This document shows, in pieces, positions 32,713 through 41,930 of a stretch of DNA of 48,190 bases (position 1 is the stretch's first letter; every line of letters begins with the position of its first letter). Under the pieces are notes generated by a model. That model did not search any database and was not told where the DNA came from. It worked only from the letters and a program-made list of their open reading frames with translations. Position numbers and translations under genes: made by a program. The stretch spans positions 1-48,190 of the forward strand of contig NZ_JACARO010000076.1 in assembly GCF_013386585.1 (NCBI RefSeq), given 5' to 3'. The DNA is from Pseudomonas sp. P7548 (lineage in GTDB: Bacteria > Pseudomonadota > Gammaproteobacteria > Pseudomonadales > Pseudomonadaceae).

Positions 32713-35166
32713 ATGAAAAAACTCAAACTGGTGATGATCGGCAACGGCATGGCCGGGGTTCGCACCCTTGAAGAATTGCTCAAGCTGAGCAGCGACCTGT
32801 ACGACATCACCGTGTTCGGCGCCGAGCCGCACACCAACTACAACCGCATCCTGCTGTCGCCGGTACTGGCCGGCGAGCAAACCTTCGAAGAGATCGTGCT
32901 CAACGACTTGAGCTGGTACCTGGACAACAACATCAAGCTGCTGCTCAACCGTAAAGTGGTGCAGATCGACCGCGTCAAACGCATCGTCATCGCCGAAGAC
33001 GGCACCGAGGCGGAGTACGATCGCCTGCTGATCGCCACCGGCTCCACCCCTTTCATCCTGCCGATCCCCGGTAATACGTTGCAGGGCGTGATCGGCTACC
33101 GCGACATCGCCGACACCCAAGCCATGATCGACACCGCCAAGACCCACACGCACGCCGTGGTCATCGGCGGTGGCCTGCTGGGCCTGGAAGCCGCCAACGG
33201 CCTGATGCTGCGCGGCATGCACGTTACTGTGGTGCATATCGGCGAATGGCTGCTGGAGCGTCAGCTGGACAAGACCAGCGGCCAACTGTTGCAGACCGAG
33301 CTGGAAAGCCGTGGCCTGGTGTTTCGCCTGTGCGAACAGACCCAGGCGCTGCATGACGCGGGCAACGGTCGCGTCGGCTCGGTGCAGTTCAAGAACGGCG
33401 ACATCATCCCTGCCGACCTGGTGGTGATGGCGGCGGGTATCCGGCCCAACACCGAGCTGGCGGAAAAATCCGGCATTCCCTGCAACCGTGGGATTTTGGT
33501 CAACGACACCCTGCAAACCTACGACCCGCGCGTCTACGCCATCGGCGAGTGCGCCAGCCACCGCGGCATCGCCTATGGCCTGGTGGCGCCGCTGTTCGAA
33601 CAGGCCAAGGTCTGCGCCAACCACCTCGCACAGCTGGGCTTTGCCACCTACAAAGGCTCGGTCACCTCGACCAAATTGAAGGTCACCGGCATCGATCTGT
33701 TCTCGGCCGGCGACTTCATGGGCGGCGAAGGCACCGAGACCATCACCCTCTCCGACCCGATTGGCGGTGTGTACAAGAAACTGGTGATCAAGGACGACAT
33801 CCTGGTCGGCGCCTGCCTGTACGGCGACACCGCTGACGGCGGTTGGTATTTCCGCCAGATCCGTGAGAACCACGCCATCGGCGAGATCCGCGATCACTTG
33901 ATGTTCGGCGAAAATGCCTTGGGCGATGTCGGCCATCAAGGCCAGGACAAGGCCATGAGCATGGCTGACAACGCCGAAGTCTGCGGTTGCAATGGCGTGT
34001 GCAAGGGCACCATCGTCAAGGCGATCCAGGAACAGGGGCTGTTCAGCGTCGACGAGGTGAAGAAACATACCAAGGCCGCCAGCTCCTGCGGCTCCTGTGT
34101 TGGCCTGGTCGAGCAGATTTTGATCAACACCGTGGGCGGCGCCGCTGACGTCAAGCCGAAAAGCGAAAAGGCCATCTGCGGCTGCAGCGACCTCAACCAC
34201 GGGCAGATCCGCCAAGCCATCCGCGAGCAGCACTTGCTGACCATCGCCGGCACCATGAGCTACCTGAACTGGCGCACGCCCAACGGCTGCGCCACCTGCC
34301 GCCCGGCCTTGAACTACTACCTGATTTCCACCTGGCCGGGCGAAGCCAAGGATGACCCACAATCGCGCCTGATCAACGAACGCGCCCACGCCAATATCCA
34401 GAAAGACGGCACCTATTCCGTGGTCCCACGGATGTGGGGTGGTGTGACCAACCCGTCGGAGCTGCGGCGCATCGCCGATGTGGCCGACAAGTACAACGTG
34501 CCGATGGTCAAGGTCACCGGCGGCCAGCGCATCGACCTGCTGGGGATCAAGAAGCAGGATTTGCCGGGGGTGTGGAAAGACTTGGACATGCCGTCCGGCC
34601 ACGCCTACGGCAAGTCCATCCGCACCGTGAAGACCTGCGTCGGCAGCGAGTTCTGCCGCTTCGGCACGCAGAACTCCACACAACTGGGCATCGAGTTGGA
34701 GCATGACCTGTTCAACATGTGGTCGCCGCACAAGGTCAAATTGGCGGTGTCCGGCTGCCCACGCAATTGCTCGGAAGCGGGCATCAAGGACGTAGGCATT
34801 ATTGGCGTCGACTCCGGCTGGGAGATGTACATCGGTGGCAACGGCGGCATCAAGACCGAAGTCGCCGAGTTCTTCGTCAAGCTGAAAACCGCCGAAGAAG
34901 TGCGCGAGTACAACGGCGCCTTCCTGCAGCTGTACCGCGAAGAAGCCTTCTACCTTGAGCGCACCGTGCACTACCTGCAACGGGTGGGCATGGAGCACAT
35001 CAAGAAGGCCGTGCTGGAAGACCCGGCGCGCCGCCAGGCCCTTAACGAGCGCCTGCAATTCTCGCTGTCGTTCGAACAGGACCCGTGGAAGGAGCGCCTG
35101 GAACAACCGCTGCTGAAGAAGGAGTTCGAGGTCATCCCCGTCAAACAACTGGAGGTGCCGGCATGA
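32713..35166 (+). CDS. nirB: Assimilatory nitrite reductase large subunit NirB
   Basis: Reduces nitrite to ammonium with NAD(P)H; 817 aa from the ATG at 32713 (MKKLKLVMIGNGMAGVRTLE, after GGAGAAC). Order: FAD/NAD(P)H-binding half (residues about 1-410), two BFD-like [2Fe-2S] regions (CGCNGVCKG...CGSC and CGCSDLNHG...CATC), then the ferredoxin-like and siroheme/[4Fe-4S] domains with TCVGSEFCRFG and SGCPRNCSEAG. Its stop overlaps the nirD ATG (ATGA). It needs siroheme, whose synthesis gene cobA is the last of the cluster. Confidence 0.96.
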   Translation: MKKLKLVMIGNGMAGVRTLEELLKLSSDLYDITVFGAEPHTNYNRILLSPVLAGEQTFEEIVLNDLSWYLDNNIKLLLNRKVVQIDRVKRIVIAEDGTEAEYDRLLIATGSTPFILPIPGNTLQGVIGYRDIADTQAMIDTAKTHTHAVVIGGGLLGLEAANGLMLRGMHVTVVHIGEWLLERQLDKTSGQLLQTELESRGLVFRLCEQTQALHDAGNGRVGSVQFKNGDIIPADLVVMAAGIRPNTELAEKSGIPCNRGILVNDTLQTYDPRVYAIGECASHRGIAYGLVAPLFEQAKVCANHLAQLGFATYKGSVTSTKLKVTGIDLFSAGDFMGGEGTETITLSDPIGGVYKKLVIKDDILVGACLYGDTADGGWYFRQIRENHAIGEIRDHLMFGENALGDVGHQGQDKAMSMADNAEVCGCNGVCKGTIVKAIQEQGLFSVDEVKKHTKAASSCGSCVGLVEQILINTVGGAADVKPKSEKAICGCSDLNHGQIRQAIREQHLLTIAGTMSYLNWRTPNGCATCRPALNYYLISTWPGEAKDDPQSRLINERAHANIQKDGTYSVVPRMWGGVTNPSELRRIADVADKYNVPMVKVTGGQRIDLLGIKKQDLPGVWKDLDMPSGHAYGKSIRTVKTCVGSEFCRFGTQNSTQLGIELEHDLFNMWSPHKVKLAVSGCPRNCSEAGIKDVGIIGVDSGWEMYIGGNGGIKTEVAEFFVKLKTAEEVREYNGAFLQLYREEAFYLERTVHYLQRVGMEHIKKAVLEDPARRQALNERLQFSLSFEQDPWKERLEQPLLKKEFEVIPVKQLEVPA

Positions 35167-35480
35167 ACTGGCTGGATATCTGCGCCCTCGACGACATCAA
35201 CACCCTGGGATCGCGCATCATCAACGGGCCCAAGGGTGATATCGCGATTTTTCGTACCAGTGACGACGAAGTCTTCGCCCTCGATGACCGTTGCCCCCAC
35301 AAAGGCGGTCCGCTGTCCCAAGGCCTGATCTACGGCAAACGCGTGGCCTGCCCGTTGCACAACTGGCAGATCGACCTCGCCTCCGGCGAAGCCCAGGCCC
35401 CGGACATCGGTTGCGCCCATCACCACCCGGCCCGCGTGGAAAACGGCCGTGTGCTGCTGGCCCTGCGGGACGCTGTGTGA
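35163..35480 (+). CDS. nirD: Nitrite reductase small subunit NirD (Rieske type)
   Basis: 105 aa partner of NirB. Seen: a Rieske-like fold with CPHKGG and CPLHNW, so both Cys-x-His and Cys-x2-His ligand pairs for a [2Fe-2S] centre are present; E. coli NirD, as remembered, lacks them. ATG at 35163 overlapping the nirB stop; its own TGA shares one base with the nasC ATG. Translational coupling of nirB-nirD-nasC is likely. Confidence 0.94.
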   Translation: MNWLDICALDDINTLGSRIINGPKGDIAIFRTSDDEVFALDDRCPHKGGPLSQGLIYGKRVACPLHNWQIDLASGEAQAPDIGCAHHHPARVENGRVLLALRDAV

Positions 35481-38188
35481 TGAACCGCCAGACCACCGCC
35501 TCTACCTGCTGCTACTGCGGCGTGGGTTGCGGCGTGTTGATCGAACATGACGGCGAGCAAATTATTGGCGTGCAAGGCGACCCCGACCACCCGGCGAACT
35601 TCGGCAAGTTGTGCAGCAAGGGCTCCAGCCTGCACCTGACCGGCGACTTGGCCGCCCGCGCCTTGTACCCCGAGTTGCGCCTGGGCAAAGGCCTGGCGCG
35701 CAGCCGCACCGATTGGGACACCGCGCTGGAGCACGCGGCCAACGTGTTCGCCCAGACCATCGCCGAACACGGGCCGGACAGTGTGGCGTTCTATATTTCC
35801 GGGCAATTGCTCACCGAGGATTACTACAGCTTCAACAAGCTGGCGCGGGCGCTGGTGGGCACCAACAACATCGATAGCAACTCGCGGCTGTGCATGTCTT
35901 CGGCGGTGGTCGGCTACAAGCGCAGCCTGGGCGCCGACGCACCACCTTGCAGCTACGAAGACCTGGAGAGCAGCGACTGCGTGATGATCGTCGGCAGCAA
36001 CATGGCCTACGCGCACCCGGTGTTGTTCCGACGCCTGGAAGCAGCCAAGGCGCGGCGCCCGCAGATGAAAGTGCTGGTGATCGACCCACGTCGCACAGAC
36101 ACCTGCGATTTGGCTGACCTGCACCTGGCGATCCTGCCGGGGACAGACGTCGCGCTGTTCCATGGGATCTTGCACCTGCTGCTGTGGGAAGACTGGATCG
36201 ACCGCGCGTTTATCGAGGCGCATACCGAGGGGCTGGCCGAGCTGAAACGCCTGGTGCACGACTACACGCCGCAGATGGTCACGCAGCTCTGTGGCATCAG
36301 CGTCGAGCAGTTGCGCCTGTGTGCGGAATGGGTCGGGACCTCCCACAGTTTTCTGTCGTTGTGGTGCATGGGGCTTAACCAGTCCACGGCGGGCAGCGCT
36401 AAAAACAGCGCGTTGATCAACCTGCACCTGGCCACCGGCACGATTGGCCGGCCCGGCTGCGGGCCGTTTTCCCTGACCGGCCAGCCGAATGCCATGGGTG
36501 GGCGCGAGACGGGCAGTTTGTCGAACCTGCTGCCCGGGCACCGTGAGGCCGCCAACCCTGAACATCGCGAGCAGGTCGCGGCGTATTGGGGGGTTGATTC
36601 GTTGCCAGCGTCTACCGGGCTCACGGCTGTCGAGCTGTTCGAGCAGGTGCAAGCTGGCAAGGTCAAGGCATTGTGGATCGCCTGCACCAACCCCGCGCAA
36701 TCACTGCCAGACCAGAACCGTGTGCGCGAAGCCTTGACCGCCTGCCCGTTCGTGGTGCTGCAGGAGGCGTTTCGTACCACCGAGACCGCCGCCTACGCCG
36801 ACCTGCTGTTGCCCGCCGCCAGTTGGGGGGAGAAGGAAGGCACGGTGACCAACTCCGAGCGGCGTATTTCCCACGTGCGCCGTGCCATCGTCCCACCGGG
36901 AGAAGCGCGACCGGACTGGGCAATTACCGTGGATTTCGCACAGCGCCTGGAGCGCCGCCTGCGTCCGGGTTTGAGCAGCCTGTTTGCCTTTGAGCAGCCC
37001 GCGCAGGTGTTTGACGAATACAAGATGCTGACCCGTGGCCGTGACCTGGACTTGTCGGGCATCAGCCACGCCTTGCTTGATCGTATCGGCCCGCAGCAAT
37101 GGCCGTTCCCCCAGGGCGCCGAGGGAGGTACCTCACGCCTGTACACCGACGGTGTGTTCCCGACCGACAACGGGCGGGCACGCTTCGTTGCCGACCCTTA
37201 CCGCGCCGCGAAGGAGCAACGTGACGCGCGCTTCCCGCTGACCCTGATTACCGGGCGCCTGCGCGACCAATGGCATGGCATGAGCCGCACGGGTACGGCG
37301 GCGCAGTTGTTCGGGCATGTCAGCGAGGCGTTGTTGAGCCTGCACCCGGATGAGTTGCGCCGGCACCGCTTCAAAGAAGGTGATCTGGTCAGCCTGAAAA
37401 GCCGTCGCGGCCAGGTGATTGTGGCGGTCAGCAGTGATGACAGCCTGCGCCCGGGGCAGGCATTTCTGCCCATGCACTGGGGTGATCGTTTTCTCAAGGG
37501 CGGCGTGAATGCGCTGACCCAGCCGGCGTTTGATCCCTTGTCCAAACAACCGGAACTCAAGCACAGCGGCGTGCGCCTGGAAGCGGTGCAACTGCCGTGG
37601 CAACTGTTCGCGTTGATCGAAGGTGATGTGCAGCAACACTTCGAAGCCCTGCGCCCGCTGTGCGAGGGCTTTGCCTACGTCAGCCTCAGCCTGGCCGGGC
37701 GGGAGCGGCCCGCGTTATTGATACGCGCCGCCCATAGCGAGGCGCCCGACCTGCAGCTGTTGACCCGAATCGATGAACTGCTGGGCCTCAACGACGGGCC
37801 AGTGATGGCTTACGACGACCCACGCCGCTCGATCGGCAAACGCGTGAAGATCGAAAAAGGCCGCATCACGGCCTTGCGCCTGGCCGGCGAAACCTTGGCG
37901 CGGCATTGGTTGCAAAGCCTGTGGCTGGAGGGCCGCACCGACGACCAACTGCGGCGCTGGCTGTTGGCGCCGTTGAGCGCCCCCCCGGGCGGAACCGCGG
38001 CGAGCAACAAAGTGCTGTGCAACTGCAAGAACGTCAGCGAAAACGCGGTGTGCACAGGTATCGCCCGGGGCCTGGACCTGGATGGGCTCAAGCGGGAACT
38101 GGGCTGCGGCACCCAATGCGGCTCCTGTGTGCCGGAAATCAAACGTCTTTTGGCCAGCAGCCCGCAGCCAATCGCGATCAGTGTGTGA
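35480..38188 (+). CDS. nasC: Assimilatory nitrate reductase catalytic subunit
   Basis: 902 aa molybdenum (bis-MGD) enzyme reducing nitrate to nitrite in the cytoplasm. Start at the ATG overlapping the nirD stop. Seen: an N-terminal [4Fe-4S] motif (CCYCGVGCGVLIEHDG...LCSKG), the molybdopterin oxidoreductase core (SNSRLCMSSAVVGYKRSLG, VIDPRRTDTCDLADL), a C-terminal molydopterin-dinucleotide-binding domain (TGRLRDQWHGMSRTG), and a C-terminal BFD-type [2Fe-2S] domain (CNCKNVSENAVC...CGTQCGSC). No Tat or Sec signal. Proteobacterial NasA/NasC type with the extra Fe-S tail. It is 10 nt from cobA. Confidence 0.95.
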   Translation: MNRQTTASTCCYCGVGCGVLIEHDGEQIIGVQGDPDHPANFGKLCSKGSSLHLTGDLAARALYPELRLGKGLARSRTDWDTALEHAANVFAQTIAEHGPDSVAFYISGQLLTEDYYSFNKLARALVGTNNIDSNSRLCMSSAVVGYKRSLGADAPPCSYEDLESSDCVMIVGSNMAYAHPVLFRRLEAAKARRPQMKVLVIDPRRTDTCDLADLHLAILPGTDVALFHGILHLLLWEDWIDRAFIEAHTEGLAELKRLVHDYTPQMVTQLCGISVEQLRLCAEWVGTSHSFLSLWCMGLNQSTAGSAKNSALINLHLATGTIGRPGCGPFSLTGQPNAMGGRETGSLSNLLPGHREAANPEHREQVAAYWGVDSLPASTGLTAVELFEQVQAGKVKALWIACTNPAQSLPDQNRVREALTACPFVVLQEAFRTTETAAYADLLLPAASWGEKEGTVTNSERRISHVRRAIVPPGEARPDWAITVDFAQRLERRLRPGLSSLFAFEQPAQVFDEYKMLTRGRDLDLSGISHALLDRIGPQQWPFPQGAEGGTSRLYTDGVFPTDNGRARFVADPYRAAKEQRDARFPLTLITGRLRDQWHGMSRTGTAAQLFGHVSEALLSLHPDELRRHRFKEGDLVSLKSRRGQVIVAVSSDDSLRPGQAFLPMHWGDRFLKGGVNALTQPAFDPLSKQPELKHSGVRLEAVQLPWQLFALIEGDVQQHFEALRPLCEGFAYVSLSLAGRERPALLIRAAHSEAPDLQLLTRIDELLGLNDGPVMAYDDPRRSIGKRVKIEKGRITALRLAGETLARHWLQSLWLEGRTDDQLRRWLLAPLSAPPGGTAASNKVLCNCKNVSENAVCTGIARGLDLDGLKRELGCGTQCGSCVPEIKRLLASSPQPIAISV

Positions 38189-38198
38189 GGGGAACAAC

Positions 38199-38942
38199 AT
38201 GAGTGCAAAAGTCTGGTTGGTGGGCGCAGGCCCCGGTGACCCCGAGCTGTTGACCCTCAAGGCGGTGCGAGCGCTGCGTGAGGCCAATGTGGTGCTGATC
38301 GACGACCTGGTCAACGTGGCCGTACTGGAACACTGTGCCGGTGCGCGGGTGATCACCGTCGGCAAGCGTGGCGGTTGCCGCTCCACCCCGCAGGATTTCA
38401 TCCACCGCCTGATGCTGCGTTATGCCCGCCAGGGCAAGTGCGTGGTGCGGCTTAAAGGGGGTGATCCGTGCATTTTCGGCCGGGGTGGCGAAGAAGCAGC
38501 CTGGCTGCGCGAACGTGGGGTGCAAGTGGAATTGGTCAACGGCATTACCGCCGGCCTGGCGGGGGCGACGAATTGCGCTGTTCCGCTGACTTTGCGGGGT
38601 GTGAGCCGTGGGGTGACGCTGGTGACGGCGCACACTCAGGACGACAGCCACCTTAATTGGCGTGCACTGGCCGAAGGCGGCACCACATTGGTGGTGTACA
38701 TGGGGGTGGCCAAGCTTGAGGAGATTCGCCAGCAATTGCTCGACGGCGGAATGGCTGCCGATATGCCGGTGGCGATGATCGAGAATGCATCACTGCCCCA
38801 GCAACGGGAATGCCGCAGCAACCTGTTGCACCTGCAGGAAGACGCGCACGCATTTGCCCTTAAGAGCCCGGCGATCCTGGTGATCGGCCGTGTTGCCGCC
38901 TCTGCTCAAGCCGCTTGCGCCGTTGCGCTCGCCAGCGCCTGA
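38199..38942 (+). CDS. cobA: Uroporphyrinogen-III C-methyltransferase (siroheme branch)
   Basis: 247 aa SUMT that methylates uroporphyrinogen III to precorrin-2, the siroheme precursor needed by NirB. Start at the ATG at 38199 after GAGGGGAAC. Seen: VGAGPGDPELLTLKA, RLKGGDPCIFGRGGEEA, NGITAGLAGAT and VVYMGVAK, the conserved SUMT blocks. It lacks the dehydrogenase/ferrochelatase half of CysG, so the other siroheme steps come from elsewhere. Last gene of the nirBD-nasC operon; a terminator follows 15-50 nt downstream. Confidence 0.95.
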   Translation: MSAKVWLVGAGPGDPELLTLKAVRALREANVVLIDDLVNVAVLEHCAGARVITVGKRGGCRSTPQDFIHRLMLRYARQGKCVVRLKGGDPCIFGRGGEEAAWLRERGVQVELVNGITAGLAGATNCAVPLTLRGVSRGVTLVTAHTQDDSHLNWRALAEGGTTLVVYMGVAKLEEIRQQLLDGGMAADMPVAMIENASLPQQRECRSNLLHLQEDAHAFALKSPAILVIGRVAASAQAACAVALASA

Positions 38943-38957
38943 GGCAAACTCAAGGCG

Positions 38958-38989
38958 AAAAAAAGCCCGGCCTAAGCCGGGCTTTTTTC
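38958..38989. terminator. Bidirectional terminator between cobA and oprF
   Basis: AGCCCGGC (38964-38971), loop CTAA, GCCGGGCT (38976-38983), with an A-run before and a T-run after; serves both convergent genes. Confidence 0.93.
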
Positions 38990-39002
38990 TACCACTCAGT
39001 AA

Positions 39003-39986
39003 TTACTGAGCAGCTTGAGCTTCTACCGAGGCTTCTACGCGACGGTTGATAGCACGGCCTGCTTCAGTTGCGTTGTCAGCAACTGGACGGGATTTACCGT
39101 AGCCAACCGAGCTAACGCGGTTAGGAGCGATACCGTCTTTGACCAGAACTTGCTTAACAGCGTCAGCACGACGCTGGGACAGCTTCTGGTTGTAAGCGTC
39201 TGGACCTACGGAGTCAGTGTGACCTTCAACCACGGTGGTGGTTTGTGGGTACTGCTTCATGAAGTCGGCCAGGTTTTTCACGTCGCCGTAGCTGTTAGGC
39301 TTAACAACGGACTTGTCGAAGTCGAACTTAACGTCCAGCTCAACACGAACAACCTGAGCAACTGGAGCTTCTGGCTCTGGAGTTGGCTCTGGAGCTGGTG
39401 CTGGGGTAGGAGCTGGAGCAACTGCGCCAGCGTTGCCGCCGAAGTTCACACCCAGGCCAACCAGTGCGGAGTAGTCCCACTTGCCGTTGTCCAGGTTGTA
39501 GTCAGACTCAACACCAGCACGGGCGAACAGGTTGTTGGTGAAGTAGTACTTCACACCAGCGCCAGCGATAGCCAGGGTCGACTGGTCGCGACCGCTGTGG
39601 CCGTCAGCCTGTACGTTGGTACGGGATTGGTGACCGAAACCACCTTCTACGTATGGACGCAGGGAATCAACACCGGCCTGACCGAAGTGGTACTGAGCAG
39701 TCACGCTGCCAGTGTCACCTTTGATCTTCTGGTTGCCAGTACCGTCGTTCGAACGGGTGTGGTTGGTGGTGTCGTAGTTCAGGTTGATCGACACGTCGTC
39801 GGTCAAGAAGTAACCGATGCTTGCGCCAGGGTTGAAGCCGTCTTCGATGTGCTTGACGCTATCGTTGTACTGCTTCTTGTAGAACAGCTGGCCTTCAACT
39901 GCGCCTTGGCCTTGTGCCAGAGCGCCGAAAGAAGTGGCAGCAATAAGAGAACCAATGGCAAAGCCCAAGGTGTTTTTCAGTTTCAT
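39003..39986 (-). CDS. oprF: Major outer-membrane porin OprF
   Basis: 327 aa structural porin linking the outer membrane to peptidoglycan. Signal peptide 1 to about 24 (MKLKNTLGFAIGSLIAATSF, cleaved after ALA); N-terminal beta-barrel to about residue 185; a Pro/Ala/Glu-rich hinge at about 188-209; then the OmpA-like peptidoglycan-binding domain (FDFDKSVVKPNSYGDV, VEGHTDSVG, LSQRRADAV). There is no cysteine, unlike P. aeruginosa OprF, which has a Cys-containing hinge. It follows sigX, 107 nt apart, whose product is known in Pseudomonas to drive oprF transcription. Confidence 0.97.
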   Translation of the reverse strand: MKLKNTLGFAIGSLIAATSFGALAQGQGAVEGQLFYKKQYNDSVKHIEDGFNPGASIGYFLTDDVSINLNYDTTNHTRSNDGTGNQKIKGDTGSVTAQYHFGQAGVDSLRPYVEGGFGHQSRTNVQADGHSGRDQSTLAIAGAGVKYYFTNNLFARAGVESDYNLDNGKWDYSALVGLGVNFGGNAGAVAPAPTPAPAPEPTPEPEAPVAQVVRVELDVKFDFDKSVVKPNSYGDVKNLADFMKQYPQTTTVVEGHTDSVGPDAYNQKLSQRRADAVKQVLVKDGIAPNRVSSVGYGKSRPVADNATEAGRAINRRVEASVEAQAAQ

Positions 39987-40093
39987 CCGTTAAATCCCCA
40001 TCTGGTGATTGTAAAGCAGTCCCACAAACCGGGGGACAACTCGGCGACAAGTCTAACAGAACTTGCCTACACGTAAGAGATATTTGCCACGCA

Positions 40094-40684
40094 CTAAGTT
40101 TCAGTCTCGCCCGCAAATTTCTCACGTAATTTATCAAGAGCACGTTTGTAACGCATTTTTGTAGCACTCAAACCCATATGCATGATGTCAGCGATCTCCT
40201 GAAACTCCAGCTCTGCGACAAATCGTAGCACCAGAATTTCCCGGTCAATCGGGTTCACATGCACCAACCAGCGATCAAGTCCGCCCTTCTCCTCGGGTGC
40301 TGGCGCCTTCTCTTCAGACGCTTCCTCGAGGGGGTCTAGACTCAACGCGTCCATCAAGCGACGCTTTCGCCGTTCCTTGCGATACTGCGTGATGCACTCG
40401 TTGTACGTGATGCTATATAGCCATGTCTTGAACTTCGATTTGCCCTCAAAGTTCTTCAGGCCATACAGCACCTTGAGCATCACTTCCTGACAGACATCAT
40501 CCGCATCTCTATCGTTCCCTAAATACCTTGAACAAACGTTGAACAAAGTGCGTTGATATCTGCGCATCAATTCTTCGTACGCGCGTGTTACGTGAAACAG
40601 CTCCGTGTGCGAGCGCGCGACCAACTCCTCATCAGAGAGCTCACGGGGGTCATAGCGCGTGGACAGCGTTTGGGCTTTATTCAA
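40094..40684 (-). CDS. sigX: ECF sigma factor SigX
   Basis: 196 aa sigma factor for envelope and fatty-acid genes, including oprF. Seen: region 2 with YLGNDRDADDVCQEVMLKVL and KSKFKTWLYSITYNECI, an acidic linker (EEASEEKAPAPEEKGG), and region 4 with PIDREILVLRFVAELEFQEI and GLSATKMRYKRALDKL. The start is a TTG (MNKAQTLSTRYDPREL), supported by the known SigX N-terminus and by the next methionine being near residue 40; the upstream ribosome-binding site is weak. No anti-sigma gene is adjacent, and cmpX lies immediately upstream. Confidence 0.95.
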   Translation of the reverse strand: MNKAQTLSTRYDPRELSDEELVARSHTELFHVTRAYEELMRRYQRTLFNVCSRYLGNDRDADDVCQEVMLKVLYGLKNFEGKSKFKTWLYSITYNECITQYRKERRKRRLMDALSLDPLEEASEEKAPAPEEKGGLDRWLVHVNPIDREILVLRFVAELEFQEIADIMHMGLSATKMRYKRALDKLREKFAGETET

Positions 40685-40771
40685 AACAAGTCGTGCCGAC
40701 AGTCAGGTCAATGTCCGCTACAGCCCGGCTACCCGGGTTTGCGGCGGCGTACATTAGCAGGGTTTGCCGGG

Positions 40772-41596
40772 TTAGCGGCTACTGACCTGCTGCTCCAGGA
40801 GGATCCGATTGGACAGCGACACCAGGTCGCCGTCATCGGTCAGCACCGTCGTCTTGACCGTGCCGATCTCCTCGATCTGTCCTTCGACCTCGCCTATACG
40901 CACCTGTTGCCCAACCTGATACAGCTCACGCACATAGATTCCCGCAAGAATCTGCCCGGCAATTTCCCGGCTTCCCAACCCCATGGCCAGCGCAACGGCC
41001 AGACCAACGGTAATCAAAACGATCACGATCACGTGGTTGAGCAGGTCAGTCTTGACCTCCAACTGGCTGATCGCGACCGAAATACTGATGATGATGACCA
41101 AGCCCTGGGCAATCCGCCCAAGGCCGGCAGCATAGTCCAACCCCACGCCTTCAGCGGCGCCGCGCACCAGCCCATTGGCCAGTTGCGCCAGCAAGACACC
41201 TACCAGCAGTACCAGCGCACCGCCGAAAACCTTCGGCAAATACAGTGCCAGCATGTCGAGCGTAGCTGAAACTCGCTCAAGGCCAAGGGATTGAGCCGCA
41301 GAAACCAGAAAAATAAGTAGAACGAACCAATAGACGATCTTGCCGATCAGGGTGGAAATCGGCACTTGCAGGCCGGCACGCCCCAGCAGCTTGGTCAGGC
41401 CAGTGCCTGCCATCAAGCGGTCCAGGCCCAATTTGGCGAGCAGTTTGGACAGCAGGGTGTCGAGCAGCTTGGCCACGACAAAACCCAGCAACACCAGGAC
41501 CAGGGCACCAAACAGGTTGGGGATGAAGTTAGCCACCTTGGTCCACAATGCGGTCATCGCGGTGACCAGGCTCTGGGTCCAGAGATCAAGTTCCAT
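40772..41596 (-). CDS. cmpX: Small-conductance mechanosensitive channel-like protein CmpX
   Basis: 274 aa inner-membrane protein. Seen: repeated amphipathic/transmembrane segments (LFGALVLVLLGFVVAKLLD, YWFVLLIFLVSAAQSLG, VFGGALVLLVGVLLAQLANG, HVIVIVLITVGLAVALAMG) and a short C-terminal MscS-like beta region (VRIGEVEGQIEEIGTVKTTV). The ATG at 41596 lies 2 nt after the crfX stop; an in-frame TTG at 41602 is less likely. In P. aeruginosa CmpX influences SigX activity, and the order crfX-cmpX-sigX-oprF is kept here. Confidence 0.92.
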   Translation of the reverse strand: MELDLWTQSLVTAMTALWTKVANFIPNLFGALVLVLLGFVVAKLLDTLLSKLLAKLGLDRLMAGTGLTKLLGRAGLQVPISTLIGKIVYWFVLLIFLVSAAQSLGLERVSATLDMLALYLPKVFGGALVLLVGVLLAQLANGLVRGAAEGVGLDYAAGLGRIAQGLVIIISISVAISQLEVKTDLLNHVIVIVLITVGLAVALAMGLGSREIAGQILAGIYVRELYQVGQQVRIGEVEGQIEEIGTVKTTVLTDDGDLVSLSNRILLEQQVSSR

Positions 41597-41598
41597 AT

Positions 41599-41844
41599 TC
41601 AATCAGCCTTATCAGCAGTGCGAGCAAGAGGTTTACGACGGGAAACCGGCGATACGTGGGCCGAACCATTGTTCAGGGCCATCATCAACGCCGGCAGCCA
41701 ACGACCGAGCAGGCCGAACAGGTCACCCGCCCCTACCTGACGGTTGGCGGTTTTCAACACGCGGCCCAGGCAGGCATCGTCATCCCGGTTGGATGGCGAG
41801 GCATTGAGCATGTCACGCAAAGACTGTTCGAACGGATCGTGCAT
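41599..41844 (-). CDS. crfX: CrfX family small protein
   Basis: 81 aa from the ATG at 41844 (MHDPFEQSLRDMLNASPS); the longer GTG frame to 41859 adds 5 residues. Little recognisable structure: an acidic N-terminus with DDDACLGRVLKTANRQ and a hydrophobic stretch LFGLLGRWLPALMMAL in the middle that may be membrane-associated. The name follows its place between cmaX and cmpX, as in P. aeruginosa; function unknown. Its stop is 2 nt from the cmpX ATG. Confidence 0.85.
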   Translation of the reverse strand: MHDPFEQSLRDMLNASPSNRDDDACLGRVLKTANRQVGAGDLFGLLGRWLPALMMALNNGSAHVSPVSRRKPLARTADKAD

Positions 41845-41930
41845 AAAGACCTCTCGCAAGTGATTTAAAAGACGAGGGTAAAATTCTTGGGGTCACATGG
41901 GACCTTTCCTACGTTCAGGTCATATTCAGG

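Noticed and set aside
32554..35148. 864-codon minus-strand frame opposite nirB
   Set aside because: Shadow frame; it would run through the nirB leader hairpins and terminator.
39015..40076. 353-codon plus-strand frame opposite oprF
   Set aside because: Mirror of strongly codon-biased oprF; no features of its own.
40685..40771. A possible sigX promoter in the cmpX-sigX gap
   Set aside because: No box pair convincing enough to report; the gap is short and cotranscription with cmpX is equally likely.
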